A stretch of 11,703 nucleotides of DNA, taken from Asterionellopsis glacialis (lineage: Eukaryota > Bacillariophyta > Plagiogrammaphyceae > Rhaphoneidales > Asterionellopsidaceae). The stretch is taken from assembly GCA_014885115.2 (NCBI GenBank), contig WKLE02004887.1, forward strand, positions 1 through 11,703, read 5' to 3'. How positions within the stretch are numbered: the stretch's first letter is position 1; the number at the start of each line of letters is the position of its first letter. Below the pieces are notes generated by a model. The model saw nothing but the letters and a program-made list of their open reading frames with translations. It was not told where the DNA came from and made no database searches. Both the position numbers and the translations under genes were made by a program. Shown here piece after piece: positions 1 to 9,307 of this stretch.

Positions 1-64
1 TCGCACAGATCCTAAGAGCTCATTCAGGCAGATTGTCGACACGGTTTGAATTATCACATGACAG

Positions 65-280
65 TTATGAATCTTGTAGTAACAAAGAAGTAGATGACTT
101 CTTGTGTAGGGAAAGGCAAGACCGAATAAAATGATGTTGTAGGTGCTGTAAATCTTGAGGGACTGAATATTGTCTTGTTAGTTCTTGTTGCAGCAATCTT
201 TGAAGTACATCAATTGCAGAATAGATACAATCTTCAATAAAGTGTTGTGCTTTGTTCATTATATGATTCAAAAGTGACAT
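65..280 (-). CDS. Short hypothetical reading frame, possibly the 5' part of a broken reverse-strand gene
   Basis: A 71-codon frame opens with ATG at 280 and ends at 65. The product is rich in Gln, Leu, His and Ser, with a helical, Gln-rich middle (about residues 20-50). I recognise no domain. Beyond the stop the same frame continues for another 10 or so codons with plausible composition before a second stop, so the true gene may run off the left edge with nonsense changes. It is divergent from the forward gene at 493, leaving about 210 bases between them that could hold two promoters. It could equally be a chance frame in AT-rich DNA. No intron signals were found to rescue it. Confidence 0.3.
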   Translation of the reverse strand: MSLLNHIMNKAQHFIEDCIYSAIDVLQRLLQQELTRQYSVPQDLQHLQHHFIRSCLSLHKKSSTSLLLQDS

Positions 281-492
281 TTTGTTGATTCAAATGTAAT
301 TAAGCTACAATGAACAATCCTTTACATTTCACATACATCACAATGATACCAATAATTACATGAATGAGCAATGGCATACCATTTACTTTTTAAATTTGAA
401 TTGCCACCAATTTTTCTTTCAACATTCTCATAAACTTTGTTTAATCAAGTTTGTTCGGTTGTCTCTTTTCATAAAAACACCATTGATCAACA
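281..492. promoter_or_regulatory. Divergent intergenic space between two reading frames
   Basis: About 210 AT-rich bases separate the reverse frame starting at 280 from the forward ATG at 493. The position makes it the natural place for the promoter of the forward gene and perhaps of the reverse one. I see no defined TATA box or operator that I would defend. Confidence 0.25.
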
Positions 493-2267
493 ATGTCATT
501 TTCCATTGTGCTAGGACTTGCAGCATGTTACAGAGGTAATCATTATGTGAATCAGTATGTGACATCTCAAAATGTGCAAAGCATGAATACTAACTTGACT
601 GCATCTCAGGAAATGAGACATCACTATAAGTACAAGTTTCTGTTAGATGGAATTGAGCATTTAAAACAAGTAAACAGAGAGGTTTATAGTTTACTAGCAT
701 GGAAAATGTTAAAACTTTCCAGAAAGATGTTCAAACTTGTAAGGAGATAGCTAGAAAGGTCTTATATGACATATTTAAAGAAATCAAATTCATAACTTGT
801 CAAGAAGAATTAGATGATTTAGAAACCTCAACAAGCATTGTCAATAAAGTTCTAGACCTATTTGATGTACCATTTGAAGATCATTACAGTTTTTGGTATA
901 CCTACAAAGATACTGTAAAAAAGGCTTTGTGCACTAGAAGCAATGTAATGTATATATTTCAAATTTCCAAGAACATTGCTGAAGGCACCCATGAAGAGTA
1001 CAAAGACAAACATACTAACAAAACAAAGCCAAAGAAGTCTAAAAGTAATAATTATGGTAGTAATCAAACATCAAAAGATATGCATGAAGACAAGAAAACT
1101 AAAAATCACAACAAATCATTTTAAACTATTCTGATGATGATGGCAGTGATGCAGAAGATAATAGGGAAACTTTACAAGACAACAAAAATTTTGAATCATT
1201 TGCAAACATTGCACAGAATGAACTGAAACCACCAGAAGCGTTTGACTCATTTTTCATTAGTATGTTCTGACTTATAGCATTCTTGTTTACTTTTTTTTAT
1301 GCTTATAGTTCATAACATTGTTGTACTATTACCTTCAATGTTATATTGTTGCAAACAGATGAATATTACGATATTACATTAAGTGATATTAGAATGCTTT
1401 GTGAAAATCCTAACAATGCATATTATTTTTTATGATTGTATTTTGTGCTGTGTTATAGGTAAACAGAAATGGAAAGGGCTTAAACATTTGAATCAGCTTA
1501 TCAGCAAGCTAGTATCAGTTTCAGATGAAGCATTTGTTTTGTTAGTCCTAGAAAACAGCTGGCTGCAATGGAAATATATTTTTGATTACAATGTTCAAGA
1601 TTTAAAAAAGGTCAAAGCAAGATACACAAAAGACATGAGAGAAAGAAATGCATCCTTTGATGGATGGACTGAGAAAGGTCTTATAAAGTACAACAAGATT
1701 ATTTGTAAGGTCATTCAAGACAGCAAAAGTAATCAAAGCTTTGGCAGCTCCTACATACAAAACTTGACTGATAAGTGTCTTCCAATGTGGCAAAACAAGT
1801 GTACCAAGATTGGAATAAGTTTTGATGCTGCAAAACGCAGGAAAGTTTTTGCCTATAATGGTTTTTTAGATTCTGAAACATCATTTTTGAAGAAACAAAT
1901 GAAGACAGAACAAGAAGAAGAAGAACATTACAAGCAAAATATCAAGTCTAACTATAAACACTTTGAAAATCACAATTCATATTCTGAAACTCATAAGCAA
2001 TCAACACACCAAGATGAAGAAACAGACGATGAAATCAAACATCATGACATTCAGCATGTATTTGCACAACCAAACAAGGTCTATGTCAAAGATGAAATAG
2101 TTCAAAATCCTGTAAATGACACAAGGAAGACATTCAAAAGTAATAATGCTCAATCTCAAGAGTACTTGGTTAAACAGAAGGCTACAATTGCAACTAGGTC
2201 TCAATCTAGACCTGTTTATGCCAATATACGTAAGAAAGAAAAATTGCAATATGTAGAAAGAGTGTGA
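493..2267 (+). CDS. Spliced gene of unknown family, reading frame broken twice; probably mobile-element associated
   Basis: Coding sequence runs in pieces: 493 to about 700, about 699-1121, 1124-1259, a small exon 1359-1382, and 1459-2267, ending TGA. The first two joins are frame changes without splice signals (somewhere in 690-750, and at about 1118-1124); the last two are good GT...AG introns. Spliced length is about 530 codons. The N-terminal half is helical; the middle has a Lys/Asn/Ser-rich linker, then an acidic stretch ending around 1258. After the second intron come helices rich in Leu and Trp and a motif reading FDGWTEKGLIKYN at about 1662-1700, followed by a Glu-rich segment (about 1906-1930) and a polar Gln/His/Asn tail. 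I have an impression of similar GW...G..(K/R)YN proteins in diatom-type genomes, but cannot name the family. The MULE-like relic follows on the same strand. The two frame breaks may be decay or sequence error. Confidence 0.6.
1260..1358 (+). other. Intron 1 of the 493-2267 gene
   Basis: The donor GTATGT at 1260 and the acceptor GCAAACAG ending at 1358 bound a 99-base AT-rich, T-rich stretch with stops in the flanking exon's frame. Removing it joins codons in phase 1, and the reading frame continues on both sides. The acidic exon before it ends on the A at 1259. Confidence 0.65.
1383..1458 (+). other. Intron 2 of the 493-2267 gene
   Basis: The donor GTGATA at 1383 and the acceptor TGTTATAG ending at 1458 define a 76-base intron with a branch-like CCTAAC at about 1409-1414 and a T-rich run before the acceptor. 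It splices in phase 1. A second donor, GTGAAA at 1401, gives a 58-base intron in the same phase, so the middle exon is either 24 or 42 bases. The sequence alone does not decide between them. Confidence 0.6.
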
Positions 2268-2720
2268 AATAAGTTTGAAGCTCCAATTACATTGCAAATT
2301 CATTGCTGTCAATAAAATTAATATTTAGTAGTTATTGTGAATTGTAAACTTCTTGTGTAATCCAACAATAAAATTTGTGACATAAAAACCCTAAACATGT
2401 CCTAACTGAATGAAAACTGTTCAACCATCAACTAAAATATGGCATTCTTTGAAACAAAATTGTTATATTAATACAAAAAAAATCTTAATTACAAACTAAA
2501 GCAAGTGAGATAAGAAACAAAATAATTTATGTAAAGGAATAAAAACTGCAACAGAGAACAATACAACATGTCATAAAGATAAGTGCTGATTTGTGAGCTC
2601 ACACATAGTTTCAGTATCCATTGAATTTTTTTTGTTATAGTTATAAAATATAACCTGGGTGATAGTGACAAAATTTATGTCATGGAGTGACATATTTTTT
2701 CAAGCTGACAGACTTTTTGT
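2268..2720. other. Gene-poor AT-rich spacer with polyadenylation-like signals
   Basis: After the stop at 2267, AATAAA occurs at about 2311 and again at about 2367, each followed by T-rich sequence, as expected of a 3' end. The rest shows no sustained coding. The N-terminal and DDE part of the transposase relic that begins at 2721 would be expected here and is not visible, so this stretch may be the site of a deletion or too decayed to read. Confidence 0.4.
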
Positions 2721-4445
2721 GTGACAGACAGATTATTAAATTATGAGAGGGTGCCTGGATATATGTCAAAGGACAGACCCAGAAAATTTCATGCCTATCT
2801 TGTATCGGGTCATATTTTTAATCCTAATGAAGAAATAAAATATGTGAAAAAAAGGTATGAAAATATGTGAAGATTGATGTGAGATTCCACTCTGATGTAC
2901 GACACCCAAAAGGAAGAATACACAGTATGGTCTAATAGTGCAGACTACAAAGAACGTTTTCAATGTGATCACCTATCTATTATTAAAAAGGGCAACTGGT
3001 GTCCCTGAAAAAGAAGAGTATCCTTCCAGCACTAATGTTGTCACAAACTCTGTATTCATTGTGAGTCTAAACTGGATATGTATGCACAAAAATGGTTGTG
3101 CCAAGAGGTATACAACAAAACTGTTGCTATACATAGTCCACTTATGTCTTTCCAAAACTTGGTTCACAAAGGGTCTTTTACTGAAGAATTCCCTGCACAA
3201 GAAAATGCCTATGATTTTGATTGCAATGATGATGAAGATTACCCTGAGGACAAGTTGGACACATCTTATGAAGAAACACATCCAAGCTATGGGGAAGATA
3301 AGACTCTAGAGTACCAAAAACTAACATCTATGTCTGGACAGCGCATTTGTCTGATGCAGACAGACCCCCTTAAAATGCAAGCCTTTGCATCAACTTTACA
3401 AAGATGTACTGATAGAGCATCCAAAAACCAGAGCATAGATATGGATTTTGTTACCACACATTTTACTACCACAAACATATATGATGATAATACAATGGAT
3501 CCTGTGGTGGCCATGTTGGGTACAAATGCCACAACTAAGAAAACAAAGAGACTACTACCAAGACATGAAATCCAACGTAATCATTGTAGACCTTCCGTTA
3601 ATAATCATGGTACATCAAAAGCTATTACCAATGTTGACAGGGACCACAATTAACAGTACCCTCCTTAGTATCATAAAATCAGAGACAGAAACTTGGAAAT
3701 GACGTCATTCATATCCAACACAACAACAAAACCAAAAATGCGGGTTATGTTGTCAGGGGGGACATAAACATAATCATTGTCCCAAGGTTTCTTGTTACAA
3801 AGGACCGCTATAATGCAATTGGAACTATCCCAAAATTTGAGTTCAAACCACTTTAAGGTGGTGTATGATCATAGTACATTGGAAAAAGAACCGGCTGTAT
3901 TGTTACCTACTGGTTTATTATGGGTCATCCCTCACAGGAAGGTACATATGGTTCATGAAGGTAATCCAAGGCATTTTTTAGGGTCACCCTCCTAATGAAT
4001 TTATTTGATCCTCACCCCACAGACACTAATTATCCATTTGAAATGAATTTAATTACAGATTATATTATAAAGTCAGGCAAGAAAACAATTATTGTGTCTG
4101 AACTTGAACAACAAACCAATACTGTCAATGATGGTAAAATTGAATACAATCTCAAAAACATGACTGGTGATCCTGTCTCTGGCATCCATTATGTGGGGCC
4201 GCTGGTGGCACTTCTTCCCATATCACAAAGCAACATGGACACACAAAATATGAACATCTCTTCCACATTCAATGGGCCAGAATCATGTTAAGTCACGACT
4301 TCCATTGTTACAAATCCAGAACCATGAAGGAATGATGTTGTCACAACATCCTGTTTCACACTCATCATCTCAGCCTAACATGATGTCACAACCATTGTTC
4401 AACTGTAGTCATCTTGCTTACACTCAAGCCACATCCTATTTGTAG
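2721..4445 (+). pseudogene. Relic of the C-terminal half of a MULE/MuDR-like transposase (SWIM-like site, then zinc knuckle)
   Basis: One frame reads from 2721 to 3653 with four in-frame stops (two near 2871-2882, then about 3006 and 3030). The last two sit in a C-x-C...C-x-H pattern around 3000-3045, which is how a SWIM zinc finger is spaced; one stop occupies the second Cys position. An open stretch follows to 3653 with an acidic linker (around 3215-3300). The frame then changes, and 3739-3780 encodes a perfect CX2CX4HX4C zinc knuckle. Later pieces follow in other frames: 3777-3993, 3995-4291 and a Gln/Ser/His-rich tail to 4445. SWIM followed by CCHC is the C-terminal order of plant MURA-type transposases. 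The catalytic DDE part is missing. Family assignment rests on domain order, not on a search; a different SWIM/CCHC protein is possible. Confidence 0.5.
3739..3780 (+). other. CCHC zinc-knuckle coding motif inside the transposase relic
   Basis: Fourteen codons read CGLCCQGGHKHNHC, which fits CX2CX4HX4C exactly, followed by Pro-Lys. This class of knuckle binds nucleic acid and is found at the C-terminus of many MuDR-type transposases as well as in retroelement Gag proteins. The frame stays open only briefly, from the stop at 3700-3702 to a stop just past 3810. Confidence 0.6.
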
Positions 4446-4567
4446 TATATGGATCAGATGGGTAGAAACCCAAATAGTTCTCATTTTTTGAAGCCAAAAT
4501 AACACTCCTTTTTTATTACAATAATACTGTAGTAATAATTATAATGTTGTGCATAAACGTTTTTTTA
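4446..4567. other. Convergent spacer between two relics
   Basis: The forward relic ends at about 4445 and the reverse one at 4568, so this AT-rich stretch should carry both 3' ends. It contains long T runs and repeated TAAT/ATTA words. Nothing else is supportable. Confidence 0.3.
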
Positions 4568-6567
4568 TTACATACATATATATTGATTACTTTTTTCTTC
4601 TCCTATAGTAACGTTTGATCTGTGACAAATCAGATATGACAATTTTGTGCAAGTCTTTTCATGTTCAGGGGGGAGTTTCCTTGGAATTCTTTCATTTCCA
4701 TTGCAGTGCAGCTTAAAGCCAATTAATGATGTTGTGTTTCTTGTATTGAGATCCACCATTGGAATAACATTCCCTTTGACAGGGAATTCAGATATAAGAG
4801 AGCCTAAATATTCATTTACATCACTGTTTGGATATACAATGCTTTATAAATTACCCTTCACAGCATAAATCAATAATGCCTGTCTGCACATTATACAAGC
4901 ATTCCATGTTTGGTCACTTGAAATTGGGTTACCTGATCAGTATGTTTTACACCACAAATTCTCAATTTCTTTACTTGATATTTCTCTACCAAAATGTTGT
5001 TGAAAGTAATGCTGAAATTGAGTAAGCATCCTTTGAACATTGGCCTTGGTGGGTGTACCAATATTTAATATATGTTGAACAAACAGGAATATGAGCCATA
5101 GTCACAAGGATGACAATCCAAGCACTGCATCATCCCAATGGAATGTCCAGCACCATCAATGGCCTAAGTGAATGGCCTGTGCATATTCTTGTAGATAGTG
5201 TTTCCCTTTGAATCAGAAGTTGGATACAGTGCCAGTATATGTAAGGTGATACCCATTTTTGCATGGCAAGAAATAATAAAATCAGGATAGGAAGGAAAAC
5301 GGTCTTTTTCTTGACAATAATTCATTGAATCTGGAGGTGAAATTCCCTGATACCTTGCCAACACCTCACTCATTCATAATATAATAAAATATCCGATGTC
5401 ATATCCACAATAGGTTGATCAGCAAAAGTGGTTGGAATGATTTTGGAGCAACAATAAATCTGCTGTACAATCAAAGTAATAAGGTGACTTAGCGTAGTAA
5501 TTGAAGGTGGTTTTAATGGATAACACCTCTCCAAAGGACAGATTGAATTTATGACAAAGGAGTGGAGTGTAGTATAAATAAACCTGAAAAATCCAAAGGG
5601 ATTGGACACTGCTCCAGGAAATCAATTACTTTGGAGAACTGAGCCTTGTAGTGACAGTCAGCCGCATTTTTAATTATGTAGCCAAGGTTATCCAATTCCA
5701 TGATGACATGTAATTTAGAAACATAGGTTTCAATTCATGTCTGGTTTAAAGGCGCCATCTTCTCAAACTGATGACCACAATTTGCAGCATAGAATTCTGG
5801 TTTGACTTCTTCAAAAACAAAACATTGATTTTCAGAAAGTGTATTCAAAGCAGTGACAGTTTGTAATGTGTATACATGACAGTTTTCCAATTTGGCTGTT
5901 GGAATGAAAAAGGTGATGTCCTATCAATCATATATTTGCAAACACAAGTACCATAAGTATTTCCAAAAAAGATTGCAACCCATTGATGGATGATACCAGA
6001 ATCTTTTCAATAAACTCTCAGGAGGTAAAGCAAAGGAAATAGTGAATAATTTGGTTCCATAAAAGAAATAAAATTCAGTTTTCCAAGATGGGATGATCAC
6101 ACTTTGTAGATGGTGTAGGTGGGACCTTGTCTGAGGTTGGTGCTACAGACTCAGTGTTTGTAATGTTGGTACCTTTGAATGATATAGACATGGCATCCTG
6201 AAACATTGAAGGATCCACAGGCTCCAACAAAGAAGAAACACAATCTTTGTTGGTAGGTACAATAGGTAGTTGAGGATTCTATAGGTAACTGCTCAGAAAA
6301 TTGTTCAAATAATGCTTGCCATTCTGAATGTAAACCAATGTGATTACTGAATTCAGAGGTATCACTGGTGACAGATTGGTCCTTGGGTGGCAGTGTGACA
6401 ACTTGACTTGAAGGTGAGGTGTTTTTCTTTTTCTTCTTTGGAGAACTTGAGTCCTCCACTTGCATGAGCCAACATTTGTAGGCAAGGCGTGCCATTGATT
6501 GTCGTTTGTTATTATGACTTGGCTTTTTCTTTTGCATTGCAGATGATGTATCTTTGGTAAACATCAT
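4568..6567 (-). pseudogene. Long decayed reverse-strand gene of unrecognised family
   Basis: Read from 6567 down to 4568, protein-like sequence continues almost without a gap but jumps frame at least eight times and contains several in-frame stops (for example near 5720, 5165, 4945 and 4880). In order: a basic start with Lys-rich blocks and a Ser/Pro-rich linker (6567 to about 6255); a Thr/Pro-rich stretch to about 6078; an aromatic segment with several Cys (about 6075-5850); a helical region with LDNLGYIIKN near 5690; a hydrophobic stretch around 5560-5430; a segment with YPDFIISCHAKMG near 5270; a Cys-rich patch with DGAGHS and DCHPCDYGS at about 5155-5085; and a final open stretch with DLNTRNT near 4750 and a clean TAA end. 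An intact version would be about 650 residues. I do not recognise it. Position next to transposase debris suggests an element-borne gene. Confidence 0.5.
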
Positions 6568-6570
6568 GAC

Positions 6571-7190
6571 AGAACCAATTTGTTTTGAAGAGGAAGAGCA
6601 GTTGTGAACAACAGATATTTCATAGAGACTCCAGTATTATCTTGCAAAAAATAATGGGAGGATGTGACAAAGCGGCAACACAGAGTGTAAACCAGTGCCA
6701 ATCCATTTTGACAAGAAAGAGCTGTTCCTTATTTTGTAGAGACTCAAATATTATCTTGCAAAAATAAAGAGAAGAGATGGTGAAGCAGCAATGAAGAGTT
6801 TAAACCAAAACCAATCCATTGCAGTTGTGAACGATGGATATTTTGTAGAGAATTCAAAATTAATTTGCAAAAATTAAGGGAGGAGATCAGTAAAACGGTG
6901 ACAGTGGTAAACGACCAATGTTTTGTTGAGATTCCAAAATTATATTGCAATATTAAAGGGAGGAAATGATGAAGCGGTGACAAAGTAATTAAAGCAGAAC
7001 CAATCTGTTTTGACAAGGAAGAGCGGTTGTGAATGACGGATGTTTTGTAGAGACTCTAAAATTAAGTAGCAAAAATAAAGGAAGAAGATGGCAAAACAGC
7101 GATGGTTGTGAACAACCCATTTTTTTGGAAAAAAACAATGAAGAGTGTAAAGCCAAACCAATCCCTTTCAACAAGGAACAATAGTTGTTT
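6571..7190. repeat. Degenerate tandem array, about five units of 80-122 bases
   Basis: A unit built around the words CCAATC.GTTTTGACAAG, GTTGTGAA, TTTTGTAGAGACTC, a TTGCAAAAATAAAG core, GGGAGGAGATG and GAAGAGTGTAAA recurs. The TAGAGA anchor occurs near 6623, 6737, 6846, 6926 (as TTGAGA) and 7048, giving spacings of about 114, 109, 80 and 122 bases. A decayed partial copy continues to about 7190. Internal deletions explain the length differences. All reading frames in it, on both strands, are by-products of the repeat. The array starts four bases outside the ATG of the reverse relic at 6567, so it occupies that gene's promoter position. It could be an old minisatellite or the subterminal repeats of a transposon. 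Confidence 0.8.
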
Positions 7191-7480
7191 TAGTGTAATA
7201 TTGTACATGAACTGGTAGGAAAGGACTGTCCAAGGAGGATCAAAATGCAATGTGTTTGGCAACAATGGGTCTAGTTCAAGAAGAACAGATCTGTTGACAT
7301 TATTGTGTTCTGATTGATGATGATGATGACAGATCTAGTTCAAGAAAAAATTGGTGGTCTTTGTTGCAATTGGAACAAAGATCTGACCTTCTGTCAATAC
7401 CCAAAGGAACAAAAAAAACCTAACCATGACCAAAAAAAACCTTAAACATTATGTGCCATGTACTAACATCTAAATCTGAG
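7191..7480. other. Non-coding stretch with small direct repeats
   Basis: TCTAGTTCAAGAA occurs twice (about 7270 and 7334), both near AGATCTG words, with a short GAT run at about 7313-7328 between them. ACC followed by an A8 run and CC/TT occurs twice around 7410-7445. No reading frame here looks real. Confidence 0.45.
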
Positions 7481-7492
7481 AAGGAAAAAAAA

Positions 7493-7526
7493 GGGGGGGA
7501 GGGTGGGGGAGAGAGAGTGGGGAGGG
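7493..7526 (+). repeat. G-rich tract with quadruplex-forming pattern
   Basis: The G runs are G7, G3, G5, G4 and G3, separated by single A or T and one AGAGAGAGT spacer. Four runs of three or more G with one-base loops are present in the first 17 bases, which is the most stable class of predicted G-quadruplex. An A8 run precedes it, making a polypurine block of about 45 bases. Confidence 0.75.
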
Positions 7527-8071
7527 CACTGTGAGAGATCATGGGTTAGATGATTGTTGGTGAGTGGTGGAGGAAATTGCTTTGCAGCTCACGAACAAGG
7601 GAGATGATTGTCATCAAAGGAGCAGCAGACAAAAACCAACAAAATAGCAGAAAAAGCAGGCTTAAGGAGGAAAGTGGCTTTATTTGTGGCAGAATAAAAC
7701 TGAAATGAGTGAAATAATGTATAGTCAACTTCACAAAGATGTAATAATCAACCATGTGAAACACATTACATGTCGAACAAGAAAATCCAAAACTGGCTCA
7801 AGAATAAAAATTGATTTGGCTTACTGGGAAAACAAATTATTGAGTTGGGGTTCATGTCAGGGAGAGAAGTTGAAGGAAAAGAGATGGGAGGGCTGGCTAC
7901 ATTGGTCTGTGGAATTGAAAAATAATTATATTAGGTGGAATTACACTAATACTTCTCCTGGACATGGGTTGAGTGCAGTAGGCAAGTCATGTATCAAACA
8001 CAACTCACAAACATAGTAGATATTTGGAAATTTCTTACCTTTACAATGAAGTATTGATCACTAGTAGAGCT
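7527..8071. other. Intergenic stretch without a convincing gene
   Basis: The longest forward frame (7684-8016) has no upstream ATG at its opening, no recognisable motif, and a Trp/Lys/Asn composition typical of translated AT-rich DNA. I would not call it a gene. No repeat or RNA structure was found. Confidence 0.4.
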
Positions 8072-8488
8072 GGGAATCCTGGGAAACTTTGAAATTCTAG
8101 AAGTACAACAAAGTATCACAAAAATGCAAAAACGGTACTGAAAACCTGAAGATCAAAAATATTTCTTCACTTAGAGATAGAAAACTTTTAGAAGTTTTTT
8201 CAAAGAAACTTTTTCAAGTTAGTAATTCTTTTTTAGGTTAGTAACTAAAACTAATTGCTTGTTTATATCCCATCCACATAATAGATTAGTATTAGCTCTA
8301 CATAAAATGATCCAACCTAACCAAAAAACTTCTTTCGGTTAGTAATTCTTTTTTTTTTAAGAAACTTCTAAAAGTGTTCTATCCGATAGTGAAGATATAT
8401 TTTTGATCTTTAGGTTTTCAGTACAGTTTTTGCATTTTTGTGATACTTTGTTGTACTTCCAGAATTTTGACGTTTCCTGGGTTTCCCC
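8072..8488. mobile_element. Foldback/MITE-like element with terminal inverted repeats of about 128 bases
   Basis: The left arm (8072 to about 8198) and the reverse complement of the right arm (8488 back to about 8360) match over their whole length with scattered mismatches, including a perfect 34-base block (8100-8133 against 8426-8459). Both ends start with a GGGAA/GGGGA-type sequence and share a CCTRGGAAAC-like word. The unpaired centre is about 160 bases and carries a 17-base direct repeat starting GTTAGTAATTC at 8218 and 8338. No transposase is encoded, so it would depend on one made elsewhere. I could not find a clear target-site duplication, so the exact ends are uncertain by a few bases. 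The family (hAT, MULE, Mariner or other) cannot be told. Confidence 0.85.
8218..8354 (+). repeat. Direct repeat pair inside the foldback centre
   Basis: Seventeen identical bases beginning GTTAGTAATTC and running into T6 occur at 8218-8234 and 8338-8354, in the same orientation and therefore not part of the inverted arms. A shorter GGTTAGTAAC copy lies at about 8237. Confidence 0.65.
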
Positions 8489-8509
8489 TGTAAAGAAGCC
8501 CATATCCTT

Positions 8510-8643
8510 GTTTGCTAAGTGGGTGCATAACTTAAATGCACGCCCAAAATTTTTATTTGGATATAGGCCCGTCCATGCCTCTCACCCAAGGTTCATAGTG
8601 CATAACTTACAAGCAAAAATTTGGAATTAGATTTAGCTCCCCC
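8510..8643 (+). repeat. Two tandem diverged copies of a dispersed repeat
   Basis: Copies begin GTGCATAACTTA at 8523 and again at 8598, 75 bases apart. Each is followed by an AT-rich section with ATTTGGA or TTTGGAAT and then GATWTAG and a C-rich end. A third copy lies inverted at 11070-11113. The first copy also shares its upstream flank (GCTAAGTGGG) and a downstream CCTCTC with the distant copy. Confidence 0.65.
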
Positions 8644-9307
8644 GCTTTGGAACAGGAGCCAAAATTCATGAAATATTACAGGGAGTGTGTAGTATGATTG
8701 TTGAGTGCTTCTGTGTTTTTTTGCCTGCCTAGAGCAATCTTACGGTGTATCAACCATGGCATTCAAACACCGTTCATAAATGAAGTCCAAAGCAAACAAA
8801 AAAACAACCTACCAATGTCATTCAGCAGTTTCATATTCTCTTTCAATGAGAAAAATGAGTACTTTTAGTGCTTGTTCCAATTAGCCAATCAGAATCCTGG
8901 AAAGTGCTAGTACAGAAAGCACAGAACAATCAACGTGATATTGTACAGTACCCATGCACCATTTATTTTGTTTCACTAAGAGGAATAAGCCAGCACTCAC
9001 ACACACTCGCTTGACAAAAACACAAACTTGCTTGACAATGTAATTACATGCAAAACCCAAGCATGTTGTTGAGCGCACCAAAGAAGCCTCTGTTTTGTGC
9101 ATTTTGGGGCACCTTGTGCTGGTGTCCCACCCACAATCAACTGGTTGCCGCCATTGTCTACAGTGTCACCAATACAACTATGTACAGCTGCTTCTTCTGA
9201 TGATTTGAGTCAGGCTTGTTCTTTGATCAAAGAATTGACTTCGTGCGCCAAAAGTAAGAAATAGTACGTAAACAAGAGCTTGTCTTATCCCTTTTTGCAA
9301 CAAAAAT
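8644..9307. promoter_or_regulatory. Intergenic region upstream of the aminotransferase pseudogene
   Basis: No coding frame is supportable. An AGCCAATCAG word (CCAAT-box type) lies at about 8883, roughly 420 bases before the ATG. ACTTTTAGTGCTTGTT at about 8862 resembles words repeated near 10811, 10910 and 10946. No TATA box close to 9308 stands out. Confidence 0.3.

Noticed and set aside
2387..2398. CCCTAAA telomere-like word
   Set aside because: Only one unit is present; no array, so it is not telomeric.
2938..3309. Forward 123-codon frame
   Set aside because: It is a shadow of the transposase relic, whose Cys/His pattern, acidic linker and continuity are in the neighbouring frame.
2721..6567. 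Alternative genetic code in which TAA/TAG (or TGA) encode amino acids
   Set aside because: Some in-frame stops fall where Gln would fit, but TGA stops also occur, the frame itself changes many times, and the aminotransferase and two-exon gene end normally at TAA.
6571..7190. CRISPR array
   Set aside because: Units are long, degenerate and contiguous with no constant short repeat separated by unique spacers, and the DNA is eukaryotic in character.
6585..7265. Several 60-90 codon frames on both strands
   Set aside because: They lie in the degenerate tandem array and repeat with it, and none crosses the array edge with coding character.
7684..8016. Forward 110-codon frame
   Set aside because: It opens at TTG, has no motif, and shows composition expected of translated AT-rich DNA.
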